A DNA stretch of 64,000 nucleotides from Dromiciops gliroides (GCF_019393635.1 NC_057867.1:50478143-50542142); one strand, 5' to 3'; counted from the stretch's first letter, positions 34,130-45,355 are shown. Numbers and translations: made by a program. Notes: generated by a model from the sequence alone, not told the origin.

Positions 34130-34620
34130 GACCAGAGAACTGGAGGGGACCTCAGAAGCCAGCGAGGCTGGCCCTTTCATTGTACAGGAGAAGAAACTGA
34201 GCGCCAGGGGATCAAAGTACTTGTTCAAGGTCATACATGGGATCTGAGCTCCAGAGCTGGAAGGGACTTCAGAGCCTGTTGTGGGCCAGGCCAGACCCAA
34301 GCCTATTGAATATTTCAGGGTCCAGAATTATGGAACAAAATGAAATACTCATAGACCCATCTGACAGTGAACAAAAGGAGCCAGTGACCCCTCATGCTAC
34401 CTTTTGCCAGTAGCTAAAGCCTTTGAATGCAGCATCCACTGGGCTTTGAGGACAGTTCTGCTCCCTTTTAAGGTGCACCCCTAGTGTTTCTCCAGCACAG
34501 TCCGTGTAGTCCAATCCCTTTATTGTACAGAAAAGAAATGGAGCCCCAGAGAAGAAACATGACTTGTGGCCAAGGGTGCATGGGTTAGTGTCAGGGGTGG
34601 GATGTGAACTCCAGAGCCCT
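34130..34620. repeat. MIR-family fragments
   Basis: Two similar fragments at about 34130-34270 (AGAACTGGAGGGGACCTCAG) and 34505-34615 (GAAATGGAGCCCCAGAGAAG). Both are diverged. Confidence 0.5.
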
Positions 34621-34639
34621 GGAGAATGGAAGCCCCTTC

Positions 34640-34742
34640 TGGGTACGGAGGGTCTCTGTCTTGCCCTTAGCTTTCCAGTGCTTGGAAAAGTGCCTGGCAT
34701 GTAGTAGGTGCTTAATAAATACTTGTTATATTGGATTGAATT
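34640..34742 (+). repeat. L2-clade 3' end
   Basis: AAAGTGCCTGGCATGTAGTA then GGTGCTTAATAAATACTTG and a TTGGATTGAATTGG tail. Confidence 0.75.
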
Positions 34743-35224
34743 GGCAGATAGCAAACTGGCATGTCACCATGAATGAAATGTCATGGAATTGGGTAGAAAA
34801 ATATCCATGTGAGGTGCAAAGAGAGGTGCTTTGTTCCTCTAAAGCTCTTGTAGGACCTTTTGTGTCGGGCAGGCCTTCCTGGGAGAGAAAAAAGGCTTCA
34901 AAAGTGAAACACAGGCCATGGATGAGGCCTTTCCTGTGGTAATGCTACCATCTAATGGCCAACGGTTAAAACTGCAGAAAGAAAGGGGGGGGAGTAGTGT
35001 GGGGAAGGAATTTTTTAGTGGAGAAATTCTGACATCTGCTGACAAAAAGCAAAATTACATGTGATATAAATACAAGTATTAACTGAAAGGGGAAAAACAA
35101 AACAAAACAAAACACTAGGCCCAGTTCTCCCCTATCAGAGACCTTCCACAATGCAAAAGTATTTGTCAGTGGCTTCACAGAAAGGATTCTTTCTCTCTCT
35201 CCCTTTCCTTCCTTCCTTCATGCC

Positions 35225-36205
35225 TAGGATGTTTGATTTTCATTGTACTTGTCAGTCTCAGTTTAGAAGATGGAAAAGGATAAATTTGGAATTGCACTTG
35301 ATTTCAAATGAATGGATATTGATATTGAAAGCCTGATTCACATTGTAGTTTTAAGTAAGGGCATCATGAGTGGATACGAGGCTGTACTTCTTGTGGGTTA
35401 TTCAGGTCTGGGCCATTGTGTATGGAATAAGAATGAAACGGGCAGTGTCACCTTACATGTCACTGATCTTCCTGAAAAGCCTTGAATAAAACGCTTGTTT
35501 TTTAAAATATCACATCTGGCTCTCTGGATAGGTAAAAAATGAAGGACATATGTGAAAATGTAGGTGAAATGAAGAGAACATAAGTGAGCAACGTGGGGGG
35601 AAAAGGACAGTCAGCCCTGGCCACATGTAAGGAAAATGAAATGTCCCCTGTGGGCAGCTCTTGGCCAGCTATGTTTGTGTCAAAGAATTTGTTCCTAAAG
35701 TGGGAAGTAATGGAGATTTGAGATGTGTTACAGGAATTTCCCATCCTAGTTGTCACCTGCACTGCCTGACTTCCTCATTCTCCCTAAAGGAGAATCTTGT
35801 GGCTACATATGTACCTTGTTGACATAGGTATGTGGTAGTGTGCGAAATATTTAGCCTAAGCCCAGGGTAGCCACCAAGGCAGGAAGCCCTTGGATTTCAG
35901 ACTATCTGATCATCCTCTGATGTGTGATCAAACCCATCTCTTCTCTGGCATGAGAGAGGATGCTTTAAAGGATGGAGAGAGGCCTGGGTAAATGGCAATC
36001 CACTTATGGGGTGCTGGAACCCACAGGGAAAGTAGTGTAGTAGAAATGGAGTAGACGTGTATTGGAAGATGTTGGATGTGAGGGTGACTCCTGTAAGTGT
36101 GCTATGTGAAGGCAACCATTAAGTATTGAAGTATCAGAAAGCATAGTGAGCAGGAGAAGGAAGACAAAATGCAGAAAACTGAAAATAAATTGATATAAAA
36201 AATAC
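35225..36205. repeat. ~1.1-kb direct repeat, unit A
   Basis: First of three diverged direct copies. Shared anchors with unit B include GATCTTCCTGAAAAGC (35465 and 36592), TCTCTGGATAGG followed by AAAAAATGA, and GAGAGGATGCTTT followed by AAGGATGGAG (35953 and 37052). It shares TATCAGAAAGCATA...GAGCA with unit C (36133 and about 38412). No coding frame runs through it, and I do not recognise the unit as a known transposon. Confidence 0.8.
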
Positions 36206-37300
36206 AAAGAATGACAGGGAAACGTTCTATCAAAGTAAGAGAAAATTATATTTTAAAACGAGGAAGGAAGTTTGAAAGTCATGAACTTAGGCTGAAGTAT
36301 GAATATAGGTGCTTTCATGCTTATAAAGTAGGATTTTCTTGTTTGTTTGGTTGTTTTCTGCCAATGGGTTTCATTTGGAGGTCATATTTTGATCTCAGAT
36401 TACAAGATGGGAAAGGCTATGTTTGGAACTGAATCTGCTTTCAAATCGATAGATAGTGATAGCCCGTTTTGCATTCTAGTATCCAGAAATGGTGTCATAA
36501 TTGGACAAAACGTGGCACTGTTTGTTGCCACTCAGGTCTTGGAAATGGTGTCTGGAACATGAGGGAACCTGTCATCCCTTCACATGTAACTGATCTTCCT
36601 GAAAAGCATTCAGTGAAATGCTTCTTCATTTTTAGCTGTCATGTCTGGTTCTCTGGATAGGCAAAAAATGAGGGAAGGGTTTGAAAATGGAGGCCAAATT
36701 AAAATTAAAGGAGAAATGGAGGGGGCAAGGAAATCAAAAAGGGGTCATCTGTGGGCAAAATAGAATGTCCCCAGTGGGGAGTTGTTCCCCATTTGGAATT
36801 ATTGGAAAGCATTTGTTCCCAAAGTTGACAGTAAGGGAGAACTGAGAGTTGTTACATCAATTCTTCTTCCCATGTCTCACCAGGACTTCCTGGCCTTGAC
36901 ACTTGCTAATGGAGAACCTTTTAGGTCCACTTAGGGCTTGTGGAAGTCAGCCTAATGTTTTGCCTTATCCCAGGGTAAGAAAGGAGGCAGGCAGATCTTA
37001 GGTTTAAGAGCCTACGTTGTGTTATGAAGCATATAACTTCTCTAAGGATAAGAGAGGATGCTTTCAAGGATGGAGTGAAGCTTTGGCAAAGTGAAATGAA
37101 CTTCTCAGTTACCTCCACCTCCTTTAGAAAAGGAGTTTGGGAAGCACTGGGAATTGTGGGTGACTCCTGAACATGGTTGTAAGCAATTTCAACCAATAAC
37201 AAATGAAATATCAGGTGAGAGGATGAGAAAGATGGAGAATAATGGAGGGGGCAGAAATCAATTCATATTAAGCAGTGATTACTATAAAAAAGAAGACAAT
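36206..37300. repeat. ~1.1-kb direct repeat, unit B
   Basis: Second copy, closest to unit A. It contains GATGGGAAAGGCTATGTTTGG (matching 35257 onward in A with changes), GGAATGTCCCC-like text, TTGTTCCCAAAGTTGACAGTAA and GTGGGTGACTCCTGAACATG. Its start corresponds to the end of unit A. Confidence 0.8.
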
Positions 37301-38475
37301 GTCTTTTGAAATTAATACAGCATTGGAAAAATAAAAAATGAACAGGCGCACTTGAATGATATAGACTGAAGGTGGGCCAGGAAGTTATCCAAGAAATGTG
37401 AATGTAGATGACATTCTCCTGTTTTGGTAGACTTTAAGAGTTCTAGGGGGTGAGCCTTGGAAACTGCACAAACTTCAGCTAAAAGTATGGGCAGAGTGGG
37501 ATTGTGTCAGTGCTTTTGGGGGCACAGGGAAGAGGACATTTGCATTTCATTTTCTCCAAATTTGGAGTTCAGATTAGAGGATGTCCCAGGATATGTTTAG
37601 AATCCAATGTCTTTTGAAATCACTTGATATGGGGAGTTTGCCTGACACTCTCTATTCTTTAGTAAAGGGAATGCCTCAGGTTTCCTTGTCTGTTCAGCTA
37701 TGGGAGAGAGAGCTTCTGTAGGGAGAGTGAACATGTCAGGGCCAGGGGATAAGTGACTGATTTTTCTGGAATAAACTCTCTGGAAATTCTTTGTCATTCT
37801 TGGATTTCACACCTGGATTTTTCTATAGGTAAAGACAAATGAAGATCTTTGTCGATGAGGGCCAAATGAACATTCAGTAAGTGAGAAACAGGAGGAAAAT
37901 GGGAAATGAACAATGGATCATCTGCAGGTCCTATGAAAGGTCACTAGGGAGGACCTGCAGGCCAGTGGTTTTCTCTAGATTTTGTTCTGGATGGAGGTTG
38001 ATGTGTAGAGCTGGGAATCCTTCCCTGATTTGCTCTTCCCCCTTGCTGCCAGGGCTTCCTGGCCTCTCAACACTCTGCAATGGGGAAGCTTTTACCTTGC
38101 TATATGAACTATTATCAATGGGAGGAGATGGTATGCCTATGGTTTTGCATGAAGGCAGGGCAGCAGTCAGGGGTGGAAGAGATTCAAGGGTGAATCTCTT
38201 GGATTAGAGAGTGGCTTAGTATCCTATGGTACAGCATCAAACGCATTCATTATATACAGGAGGTATGCTTGGGAGGATGGAGGGAAGCTTGGAAAGACTG
38301 GGAAACAAATAGAGATTTCTGGAACACGTTGGAAAAGGGGATGTTGGAAGGACTTGGATCTGAGGGTGAGTCTGACTAGGGCTGTATGTCAAGGAAACCA
38401 TGAAGTAATGAGGTTTCAGAAAGCATACTGAGCATGAGGGGGAAGGCAGGAATCAGAAGATTCATATAAGAGAAT
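37301..38475. repeat. ~1.2-kb direct repeat, unit C, plus partial D
   Basis: Third, more diverged copy: GGATATGTTTAGAATCC, TTTTTCTATAGGTAAAGACA, GGTATGCTTGGGAGGATGGA, TTTCAGAAAGCATACTGAGC. A partial fourth start (AAGAAGGAAAATTTGACATC) extends to about 38.64 kb. Confidence 0.7.
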
Positions 38476-38649
38476 AATCAGAAATGGAGGAAGAGATTGG
38501 ATAAACTCAAATGAAAATTGAATTTGGCAAAAAAGAAGGAAAATTTGACATCATAAAATTAAGTTGAGTAAGTTTGTTATCCTTGAGGAGAGTTTGGGGA
38601 AGGAATGTACCTGTTTTTCTATGTTACACACTGGTATTTCTTGAGTTGT

Positions 38650-39000
38650 TGCATCATGATGAAACCATTGGTCAAAACTGTGCTGAAGGCCAGAAAGGCT
38701 GATGGCTTCTTTTTCTTCTTTTTTTTCCCTTCCTTCCTTCATTTCCTTTTCTCTCTCTCACCTATGTCAATTAATTCCCCTCTTCCCAAGTGTATTTCTC
38801 TTCCTCTCCATTTCCATTCTGCTTTTAAGATCATCAAGACATAACAAAATCACTTTCAAGTCTTCTGTCTAAGACTTTTTCTCTGAGCTCTGATGATGAT
38901 AGGGTTCAGAGAGGATGCGTGTGTCGTTCCCATATTTGAATGTAAGCAGTTTGTCCTTTTTGACTTCCCTTAACATTGTTCATTCATGTTTACCATTTTA
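38650..39000. other. no recognised feature
   Basis: Pyrimidine-rich left half (38.71-38.79 kb). The right half may be the edge of the L1 inter-ORF region. Confidence 0.4.
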
Positions 39001-39188
39001 TGTTTCTCTTAACTCCTGGGTTTGAACTTCAAAGTTTCTATACAGTACTCATTAAGCATCAGGAATGCTTAGAAGTCCTCTATTCATTAAGGGTCTATTT
39101 TTTTCTCCTGTAGAGTTATACTCAGTTTTGCTAGATAAATTATTCTTAGTTGTAAACACATATTCCAAAGTCTCCACTCCTTTAGAGT

Positions 39189-39433
39189 TGTTGTCCAGTT
39201 GTTTCAACCATGTCTGGCCCTTTGTGACCCCACTTGGGGTTTTCTTGGCAAATATACTGGGATGGTTTGCCATTTTCTTCTCTGTGAATACTGGATCCAT
39301 TTTGTTAGCCAATCAGAGGTTAAGTGACTTACCCAGGGTCACACAGCTAGGAAGCGTCTGAGGCTGGATTTGAATTTTGGTCTTTCTGACTCTAAGTCCA
39401 GTGCTCTATCCACTGAGCTATCAGCTGCCTCTG
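39189..39433 (-). mobile_element. RTE-tailed SINE, antisense, in L1
   Basis: The duplication actcctttagagt (39176-39188) matches actcctttggagt (39434-39446). Its tail shares the TTCTTGGCAAATATACTGGG block with the other copies. Confidence 0.93.
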
Positions 39434-39459
39434 ACTCCTTTGGAGTGGTGGCTACTAAA

Positions 39460-39732
39460 TCATGAATGATTCTGATTTTGGCTCCTCCGTACTTGAATTC
39501 TACCTGCTTGCAGTAATTTTTTTTTTTTGACCTGAAAGTCCTGCATTTTGGCTATGATGTTCCTGGGAGTTTTCATTTGGGGATTTCTTTCAGGAGATAA
39601 CTGATATATTTTTTCTACTTCTGCTTTACCTTCTGGTTCTAAGAGCTCCGGGTAGTTTTCTTTTATGATTTCTTGAAATATAAAATCATGATATTTAGAC
39701 AATTCAATGATTCTTCTATTTTTTCTTCTCAA
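39460..39732 (-). pseudogene. L1 ORF1p C-terminal half relic
   Basis: An open stretch of 90 codons encodes the L1 ORF1p RRM-to-CTD region: HDFIFQEIIKENYPELLEPE, then PERNPQMKTPRNIIAK and a basic FQVKKKKLLQAGRIQVR end. In L1, ORF1p is the RNA-binding trimer of the RNP. Here it is truncated and separated from its coiled coil by a SINE. Confidence 0.8.
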
Positions 39733-39808
39733 TCTGTTTTCCAGGTCAGTTGGTTTTTACTATGAGATACCTTACATTTTCTTTTCTTTTTCTTCAGTCT
39801 TTTGATTT

Positions 39809-39963
39809 AAAAAAAATTTTTTTTTTTAGTGAGGCAATTGGGGTTAAGAGACTTGCCCATGGTCACACAGCTAGTAAGTGTTAAGTGTCTGAGGCCAGAT
39901 TTGAACTCAGGTACTCCTGACTCCAGGGCCAGTGCTCTATCAACTGTGCCACCTAGCAGCCCC
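39809..39963 (-). mobile_element. tRNA-derived SINE, antisense, in L1 ORF1
   Basis: Subtype with GTACTCCTGACTCCAGGGCC. A short duplication ttgattt is at 39802-39808 and 39964-39970. Confidence 0.92.
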
Positions 39964-40059
39964 TTGATTTTATTTTAATATTTCTTGTTGTCTCGTGGGG
40001 TTATTGGCTCCGATTTTGGCCCCTTCAAATTTTCAGAGTTTTTCTTTGGGCGAGCTTTT

Positions 40060-40208
40060 TTTTTTTTTTTAAAGTGAGGCAATTGGGGTTAAGTGACTTG
40101 ACCAGGGTCACACAGCTAGTAAGTGTTAAGTGTCTGAGGCTGGATTTGAACTCAGGTACTCCTGACTCCAGGGCCAGTGCTCTATCCATGCGCCACCTAG
40201 CTGCCCCC
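40060..40208 (-). mobile_element. tRNA-derived SINE, antisense, in L1 ORF1
   Basis: The duplication tgggcgagctttt (40047-40059) matches tgggcaagctttt (40209-40221). Confidence 0.94.
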
Positions 40209-40694
40209 TGGGCAAGCTTTTGTACTTCTTGTGCCAAGCTGTTTATTCCTTTTTCTAATTCTTTCTTTTTTATCTTAATTTCCTCATTTATTTTTTCATA
40301 AAAGTATTTTATTATTTTCCAGTTACATGTAGAGATAGTTTTCAACATTTGTTTTTATAAGATTTCTAGCTTCACATTTTTCTCCCTCCCTCCCCTCCCT
40401 CCCCTCTCCCCAAGACAGCAAGCAATCTGATATAGGTTTTATATATATACAATCACATTAAACATATTTCTGCATTAGTCATGCTGTGAAAGAAGAATCA
40501 GAGCAAAAGGGAAAAACAAACAAAAAAAAGAAAAACAAAAAAGTAGAAATAGTATGGTTCAATCTGCATCTAGATTCCATAGTTCTTTTTTTCTGGATTT
40601 GGAGAGCATTTTCCATCATGAGTTCTTTGGAACTATCTTGGACTATTGTATTGCTGAGAAGAGTCAAGTCTATCACAGGTGATCAGCACACAAT

Positions 40695-40859
40695 ATTTTT
40701 TTTTTGTTGTTTGTTTGGGTTTTTGCTGGGCAATTGGGGTTAAGTGACTTGCCCAGGGTCACACAGCTAGTAAGTGTTAAGTGTCTGAGGCTGGATATGA
40801 ACTCAGGTCCTCCTGAATCCAGGGCCAGTGCTCTATCCACTGGGCAACCTAGCTGCCCC
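40695..40859 (-). mobile_element. tRNA-derived SINE, antisense, in L1 3' UTR
   Basis: The duplication agcacacaat is at 40685-40694 and 40860-40869. Confidence 0.94.
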
Positions 40860-40860
40860 A

Positions 40861-41312
40861 GCACACAATGTTTTTGATACTGTATATACTGTTCTCCTGG
40901 TTCTGCTCATCTCACTCAGCATCAGTTCATGTAAGTCCTTCCAGGTTTCTCTGAAATCCTCTTGCTCATGGTTTCTTACAGCACAATAGTATTCCATTAC
41001 ATTCATATACCACAACTTGTTCAGCCATTCCCCAATTGATGGGCACCCACTTAATTTCCAATTCCTTGCCACCACAGAAAGAGCAGCTATAAATATTTTT
41101 GTACATGTGGGTCCTTTTCCCTTTTCTATGGTCTCTTTGGGATACAGACCTAGCTGTGGTACCACTGGGTCAATATTAGTCAATCTGATAGGTGTCAGGT
41201 GGTACCTCAGAGTTGTTTTAATTTGCATCTCTCTAATCAATAGTGATTTAGAGCATTTTTTCATATGACAATAGATGGCTTTGATTTCTTCATCAGAGAA
41301 CTGCCTGTTCAT
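40861..41312 (-). pseudogene. L1 ORF2p C-terminal relic
   Basis: An open frame encodes the ORF2p C-terminal domain: MNRQFSDEEIKAIY, CSKSLLIREMQIKTTLRYH, then DPVVPQLGLYPKE and MEYYCAVRNHEQEDF. The Cys/His segment that follows the LTPIRL stretch in the related copy at 59885-60094 (NKCWRSCGRNGTLMHCW) is missing. About 145 bp are lost between GGGTCAA and TATTAG compared with that copy, yet the frame stays open. Confidence 0.88.
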
Positions 41313-41490
41313 ATCCTTTGACCATTTCTCAATTGGGGAATGACTTGGATTCTTATAAATTTGATTTAGTTCCTGATATATTTTGGAAATGAAGCCTTTA
41401 TCAGAAATACTGGCTATAAAAATTGTTTCCCAGCTTTCTGCCTCCTTTCTAATTTTCTAATTCTTTCTTACACAGCTCATTTCTTTTCAA

Positions 41491-41720
41491 TTTTTTTTTC
41501 TTTCTCTCATTCCTTTTATAAAACTTTTAAAAGAGTACACATATTTAATTTTTTAAATTGTTAAGATTTTCTATGTATAATGTACTGTGTTAACAACAGG
41601 ATACACATAGGAAAAACTCAATTATTGCATCTATTATTATATTTCTGTAGTTCAAGACTAAAAATTAGTGTAATAAAGAACTTTGGTCATAATGATAAAT
41701 TATGCACTTGCCAACACTGC
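41491..41720. other. host L1 edge, then unassigned AT-rich sequence
   Basis: The host L1 ORF1 text resumes for about 60 bp (TTTTATAAAACTTTTAAAAG). The rest is not recognised. Confidence 0.4.
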
Positions 41721-41726
<6 letters not shown>

Positions 41727-41771
<45 letters not shown>

Positions 41772-41901
41772 GGTGAGGCAATGAGGGTTAAGTAATTTGT
41801 CCAGGGTCACACAGCTAGTAAGTGTCAAGTGTCTGAGGCCAGATTTGAATTCAGGTCCTCCTGAGTGCTGGTGCTCTATCCACCATGCCACATAGCTGCC
41901 C
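41727..41901 (-). mobile_element. tRNA-derived SINE with (AG)n tail
   Basis: Flanked by ccaacactgctattctc and ccaacacccctattctc. Where a T run is expected there is a (CT)n tract (about 41724-41767), so the sense-strand tail is (AG)n. Confidence 0.88.
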
Positions 41902-41919
41902 CCAACACCCCTATTCTCA

Positions 41920-42640
41920 AGATTAATTGTTAAAGAGAAATTCTCTGCTTCCTTTAGCACTCCAAGGATATGACCTAAACTCTGATGTGAAATTCAGATG
42001 TAAGAGTGACTACCCTGGTCCCCTGCTGCCTGAAGTTCAGGTATCCCCAGGGTTCTCTGATGCCCTTAAGGGGAGGTTGGGGAGCATCTAACCTCTCTGC
42101 CACTGGCTCTAGCTGCTGCTGATTGTGTTTGCTCAATTTTAGGGATCCTGTGCTCTGCAGTTCCATTTAACATTCAACTTAGCTTTTGCGAAGAAATATT
42201 TACCTTAAAGGTATATCAAGAATCTATAAAATCTCTCCAACATGTAAGAATCTCCCTCATACCATCTCGGTCTTTAGAGAAAGAATGGGGATTAGGTTCA
42301 TAGCTTAACTCAGTTCCTATGTAGTATAATCTCAGCAAGTTCAAATCTAAAACCCTTCTTGGGTTGAAGGCCTGGGCACCCTGGCTCCTCAGGGCTTCCC
42401 TTCTGGGTTGCCAGCAACATCTGGCCTGGAATCCTGCCTCCTATGTTGCTATGATTCAAGTACTAGTCTGGGAACTCTACTACCTGTGCCTAGAACAGGA
42501 AGGGACAAATAAAACAGATCTGACAAAAGCCCCGAGCCCATTTCTCAGGGCTTTAGAGTCTCAAAGAGAGGGAAGGGAAGTTAGGCCTTTCTCAATTCAT
42601 GGTGCCCATGCTGTAGTCCTATACTCCCTTGCATGATCCT
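41920..42640. other. no recognised feature
   Basis: Unassigned sequence of moderate GC. No convincing repeat signature or coding frame. Confidence 0.4.
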
Positions 42641-43045
42641 GGAAAAAGAAACCCATAAAACCATTTAAAAACACTTTTTAAACTCTTGATTCATCTCTTA
42701 CAGGAATTCTAGTCAAATTTGTGCCCAAGCTATGTTTTTCTTTGAGGCTTTGCTTGGAGATTTTTCAGTCATTCATTTGCTTTTTCTGGGCTTGTCTTTT
42801 GAGTATCCATATCACTATAATAGCTATTTATGGTGGGATTCTTTTTTTTTTTGTTTGCTCGTTCTTCCACTGGCTTTAGACTTTATATTAGAGCCAAGTC
42901 CTATGTACTTCAGGAGGGAAGGTCTAGGCTGGTCCTGCTTCTGCTTTCTTGGGGTATTGAATGTTATGTTATTCCAGGACCTCAGGGACAACTTAGGCTG
43001 GGGCCCTGAAAGCTCTCAGTGCTCCCAAAGTGATCTAATCCAGGG
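42641..43045 (-). mobile_element. L1 5' region, antisense
   Basis: Antisense ORF1 N-terminal and 5' UTR-like text (GGAATTCTAGTCAAATTTGT, CTCAGGGACAACTTAGGCTG), parallel to 28.02-28.14 kb. Probably the 5' continuation of the L1 starting near 39 kb. Confidence 0.6.
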
Positions 43046-43159
43046 CACAGTCTAATCACTGCCCCCACCAACACACACACTCAATGATTTAGAGTTTTGT
43101 AGTACACCTTTGTATGAATTTCCCCTAACTTTTTAATTAGAGCCATTAAAAAAACAAGG

Positions 43160-43510
43160 TCCATGATATAGTGTCTAGAGCACAGGATTTGGCATCTGGA
43201 AAATATGGCTTCAATTTCTGCTTCTGACCCTTGCAGTGTACACTAGGAAAAGTCACTTAACCTCTGAGCCTCAGTTTCTATAGCTATAAAATGAGGGGAT
43301 GGTACACAATGGCTTCATGATGTAGTGAAGAGAGCATTGGATTGGGAGTTAAAGGACCTGTGTTCAAATCCCAGCTCTTCTACTAACTACCTGTGGGACC
43401 TTAAGCAAGTCACTCTTCTCTGGGCCACAGTTTCTTCCTCTGTCAAATGAGGGAGTTAGACCAGATGACCTGTGAAGTCTCCTTCCAACTGGAATTCTAT
43501 GACCTTGTGT
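43160..43510 (+). repeat. two MIR copies, sense
   Basis: The first has TCACTTAACCTCTGAGCCTC and TATAAAATGAGGGGATGG. The second has a full head-to-tail order (GATGTAGTGAAGAGAGCATT, TTCAAATCCCAGCTCTTC, TCAAATGAGGGAGTTAGACC). Confidence 0.8.
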
Positions 43511-43814
43511 CTCCAAGCTTCCTCCCAGCCATAACTTACTGTGAGACTATAGCTCTGAATGTGATTGGGAAGATGAAAGAATGAAGAGGAGGCTATTGTG
43601 GGGACAGCCACCCCCAGTCTTGCCTTTCTGCACCTCTTCCTCACCACCACCATTGGCCCTTTTCCTTCAGATACCCTATTGTCTGTGCTCAGTGGTCACT
43701 GTAGAACTCAGTTGTTTAACTCTGGCCCCTCAGGGACCTTCAGGCTGCAATTTCAAAAGATATCACCAGCTAAAATAGTAGTAACTCCTAGATGGAATTT
43801 CTTTATGTGATCAT

Positions 43815-44100
43815 TTCAGCCCCTATAACTCTGGCCTGGTCCGTCTTCTCTTCTTCCTCTGTATGATTTTTCACTTGGTGAGCACATCAGCTCCCATGAT
43901 TGCAATGATCTATCCATTGGTCTAGCCCTAGCCTCCTGACCTCCAGTGTCACCTGTCCAGGTACCTATTGAACATCTTGAACTGGATGTCCCACTGACAT
44001 CTTAAACCCAACATGTCAAAAACTGAACTCACTATCTTTCCCTGTAAACCCTCCCCTTTTCCTAACTTCCCAATTTACTATTGAAGTTACCCTCCCTCCA
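43815..44100 (+). repeat. L2-clade RT fragment
   Basis: Sense relic ending HLKPNMSKTELTIFP in translation (about 43.99-44.04 kb), the LNMSKTELxxFPP motif of L2 ORF2. Confidence 0.7.
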
Positions 44101-44149
44101 CACACATATTTTTTTGGGGGGAGGGAGAGCCAATTGTTCAACATTTACC

Positions 44150-44279
44150 AGTACACCCTGAACTGGGGGTAGTCTCAGAGGGAAGGCTCAAAGATTGAGG
44201 AGGATTGAACAAAGCTTCTTGCAGAATGTGGGCCTTCAGCTCACTGAAGGAAGGTAGGGAAGCCAAGAGGGAGAGATGA

Positions 44280-44324
<45 letters not shown>

Positions 44325-44480
44325 ACAGTCATGAGGGCCAGGCAGTGTAAATGCCCTAAGTTGGGAGATGTAAATGTCATTCTGGAGGTCAGTGTCATGG
44401 GATGGCCAAGTCCATCAAGAGGAACAAGGTCTAAACAAGGCTGCAAAGGTAGAAAAGAGCCACCTTATACAGGGCTTGGC
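44150..44480 (-). repeat. L2-clade fragment with (CAGA)n
   Basis: Antisense L2 C-terminal text (CAGAATGTGGGCCTTCAGCT) containing a (CAGA)n microsatellite at 44290-44322. Confidence 0.55.
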
Positions 44481-44689
44481 CCACCCATTTTGATTGCTCT
44501 TTATTAAATGATTCATCGGACTTAATCAAATCTTCACCTTGGGATGCTTTCCCTCTTCCAAAGCTCTCATGGTATCAGGGATTCATTTTTGCACTTTTTT
44601 TCCTGATCAACTGATCAGAACTGCAAGGTATTTGGAAGTAATGAGAATTCTGCAAGGTTGTCATTCTTGCAAGAAATTAATGTTAGCTC

Positions 44690-45130
44690 ATCTCTTTTCC
44701 AAACCAGAATAAGGTTAAGAAGGAGAAAAACGCATATATAACATAAGCTATGGGTGCCGTACAGCAACAGTTACTCGTCAACTCCATGCAGCCTAGCCTG
44801 GGCCCAGGACTTGACCAATTTTAATCATTTCAATGTCAAGTTCTTTAGTTACAGTTTCTAGTTCACTTGAATTTTTATTAGATTGGAGATACATAGAATA
44901 TACTTTATCCAGAAATATTTTCAAATTGTTCACTTGTTTTATTTCAGATTGTGAATCAAGCAATGGTTGAATGTGCTGATTTTTAAAAACAGTGTCATGT
45001 GATGATTTTAGGAACATTTTCTGACAACTTCATAGTTACTCTGGACCTTTCTCCCAGCATTAAATTTGTGCTATGTATAGGGACAACATGCAATTGAATT
45101 GGCTGTCAAATATTCATTATTAAAGCCATA
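44690..45130 (-). pseudogene. possible hAT transposase-derived relic
   Basis: The minus strand has a 74-codon open stretch (44793-45017) with a helical, lysine- and leucine-rich sequence: [20 protein letters not shown], then [16 protein letters not shown]. This resembles the segment preceding a K-I-G-x-V-x-G-x-R-W block in hAT-type transposases and in host proteins derived from them. The R-W part is not visible downstream. There is no second domain and stops lie on both sides. Identity is tentative. Confidence 0.35.
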
Positions 45131-45191
45131 GGTGTTTAAAGTACATAATACTGTGTGGAAAGGGCACTCTGCTTTGGTTGACACCCATTCT

Positions 45192-45339
45192 GTTTTTTTT
45201 TTGTAGGGCAGTGAGGGTTAAGTGACTTGCCCAGGGTCACACAGCTAGTGAGTGTCAAGTGTCTGAGGCTAGATTTCAACTCAGGTCCTCCTGAATCCAG
45301 GGCCAGTGCTTTATCCACTGCACCACCTAGCTTCCCCCT
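45192..45339 (-). mobile_element. tRNA-derived SINE, antisense
   Basis: Full antisense copy. The right end abuts the target of the tiny L1 at 45356. Confidence 0.92.
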
Positions 45340-45355
45340 GATATCAATTCTTTTT

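Larger units (their letters stand above)
39001..40290 (-). mobile_element. L1 ORF1 and inter-ORF region, antisense
   Basis: Minus strand, right to left: ORF1 coiled-coil (KKKELEKGINSLAQEVQKL, about 40.23-40.29 kb), RRM and C-terminal relics (ENYPELLEPEGKAEVEKIYQ, MKTPRNIIAKMQDFQVK; 39.5-39.7 kb), then a post-ORF1 segment (39.0-39.18 kb). It is broken by an RTE-tailed SINE and two SINEs. A second L1 is inserted at its right end at about 40.29 kb. Confidence 0.85.
40291..41490 (-). mobile_element. L1 3' end and ORF2 C-terminus, nested in another L1
   Basis: The left edge is the L1 3' end (minus strand: GGAAAATAATAAAATACTTT). Next come the G-rich 3' UTR (C-rich on plus, 40.38-40.42 kb) and the ORF2 C-terminus up to about 41.46 kb. 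TCATT...TTTTATAAAA-like text of the host L1 ORF1 lies on both sides, so it is a nested insertion. A SINE sits in its 3' UTR. Confidence 0.85.

Noticed and set aside
34392..34754. Opposed 120- and 112-codon open frames
   Set aside because: They overlap on opposite strands, cross MIR and L2 fragments and have no recognisable domain.
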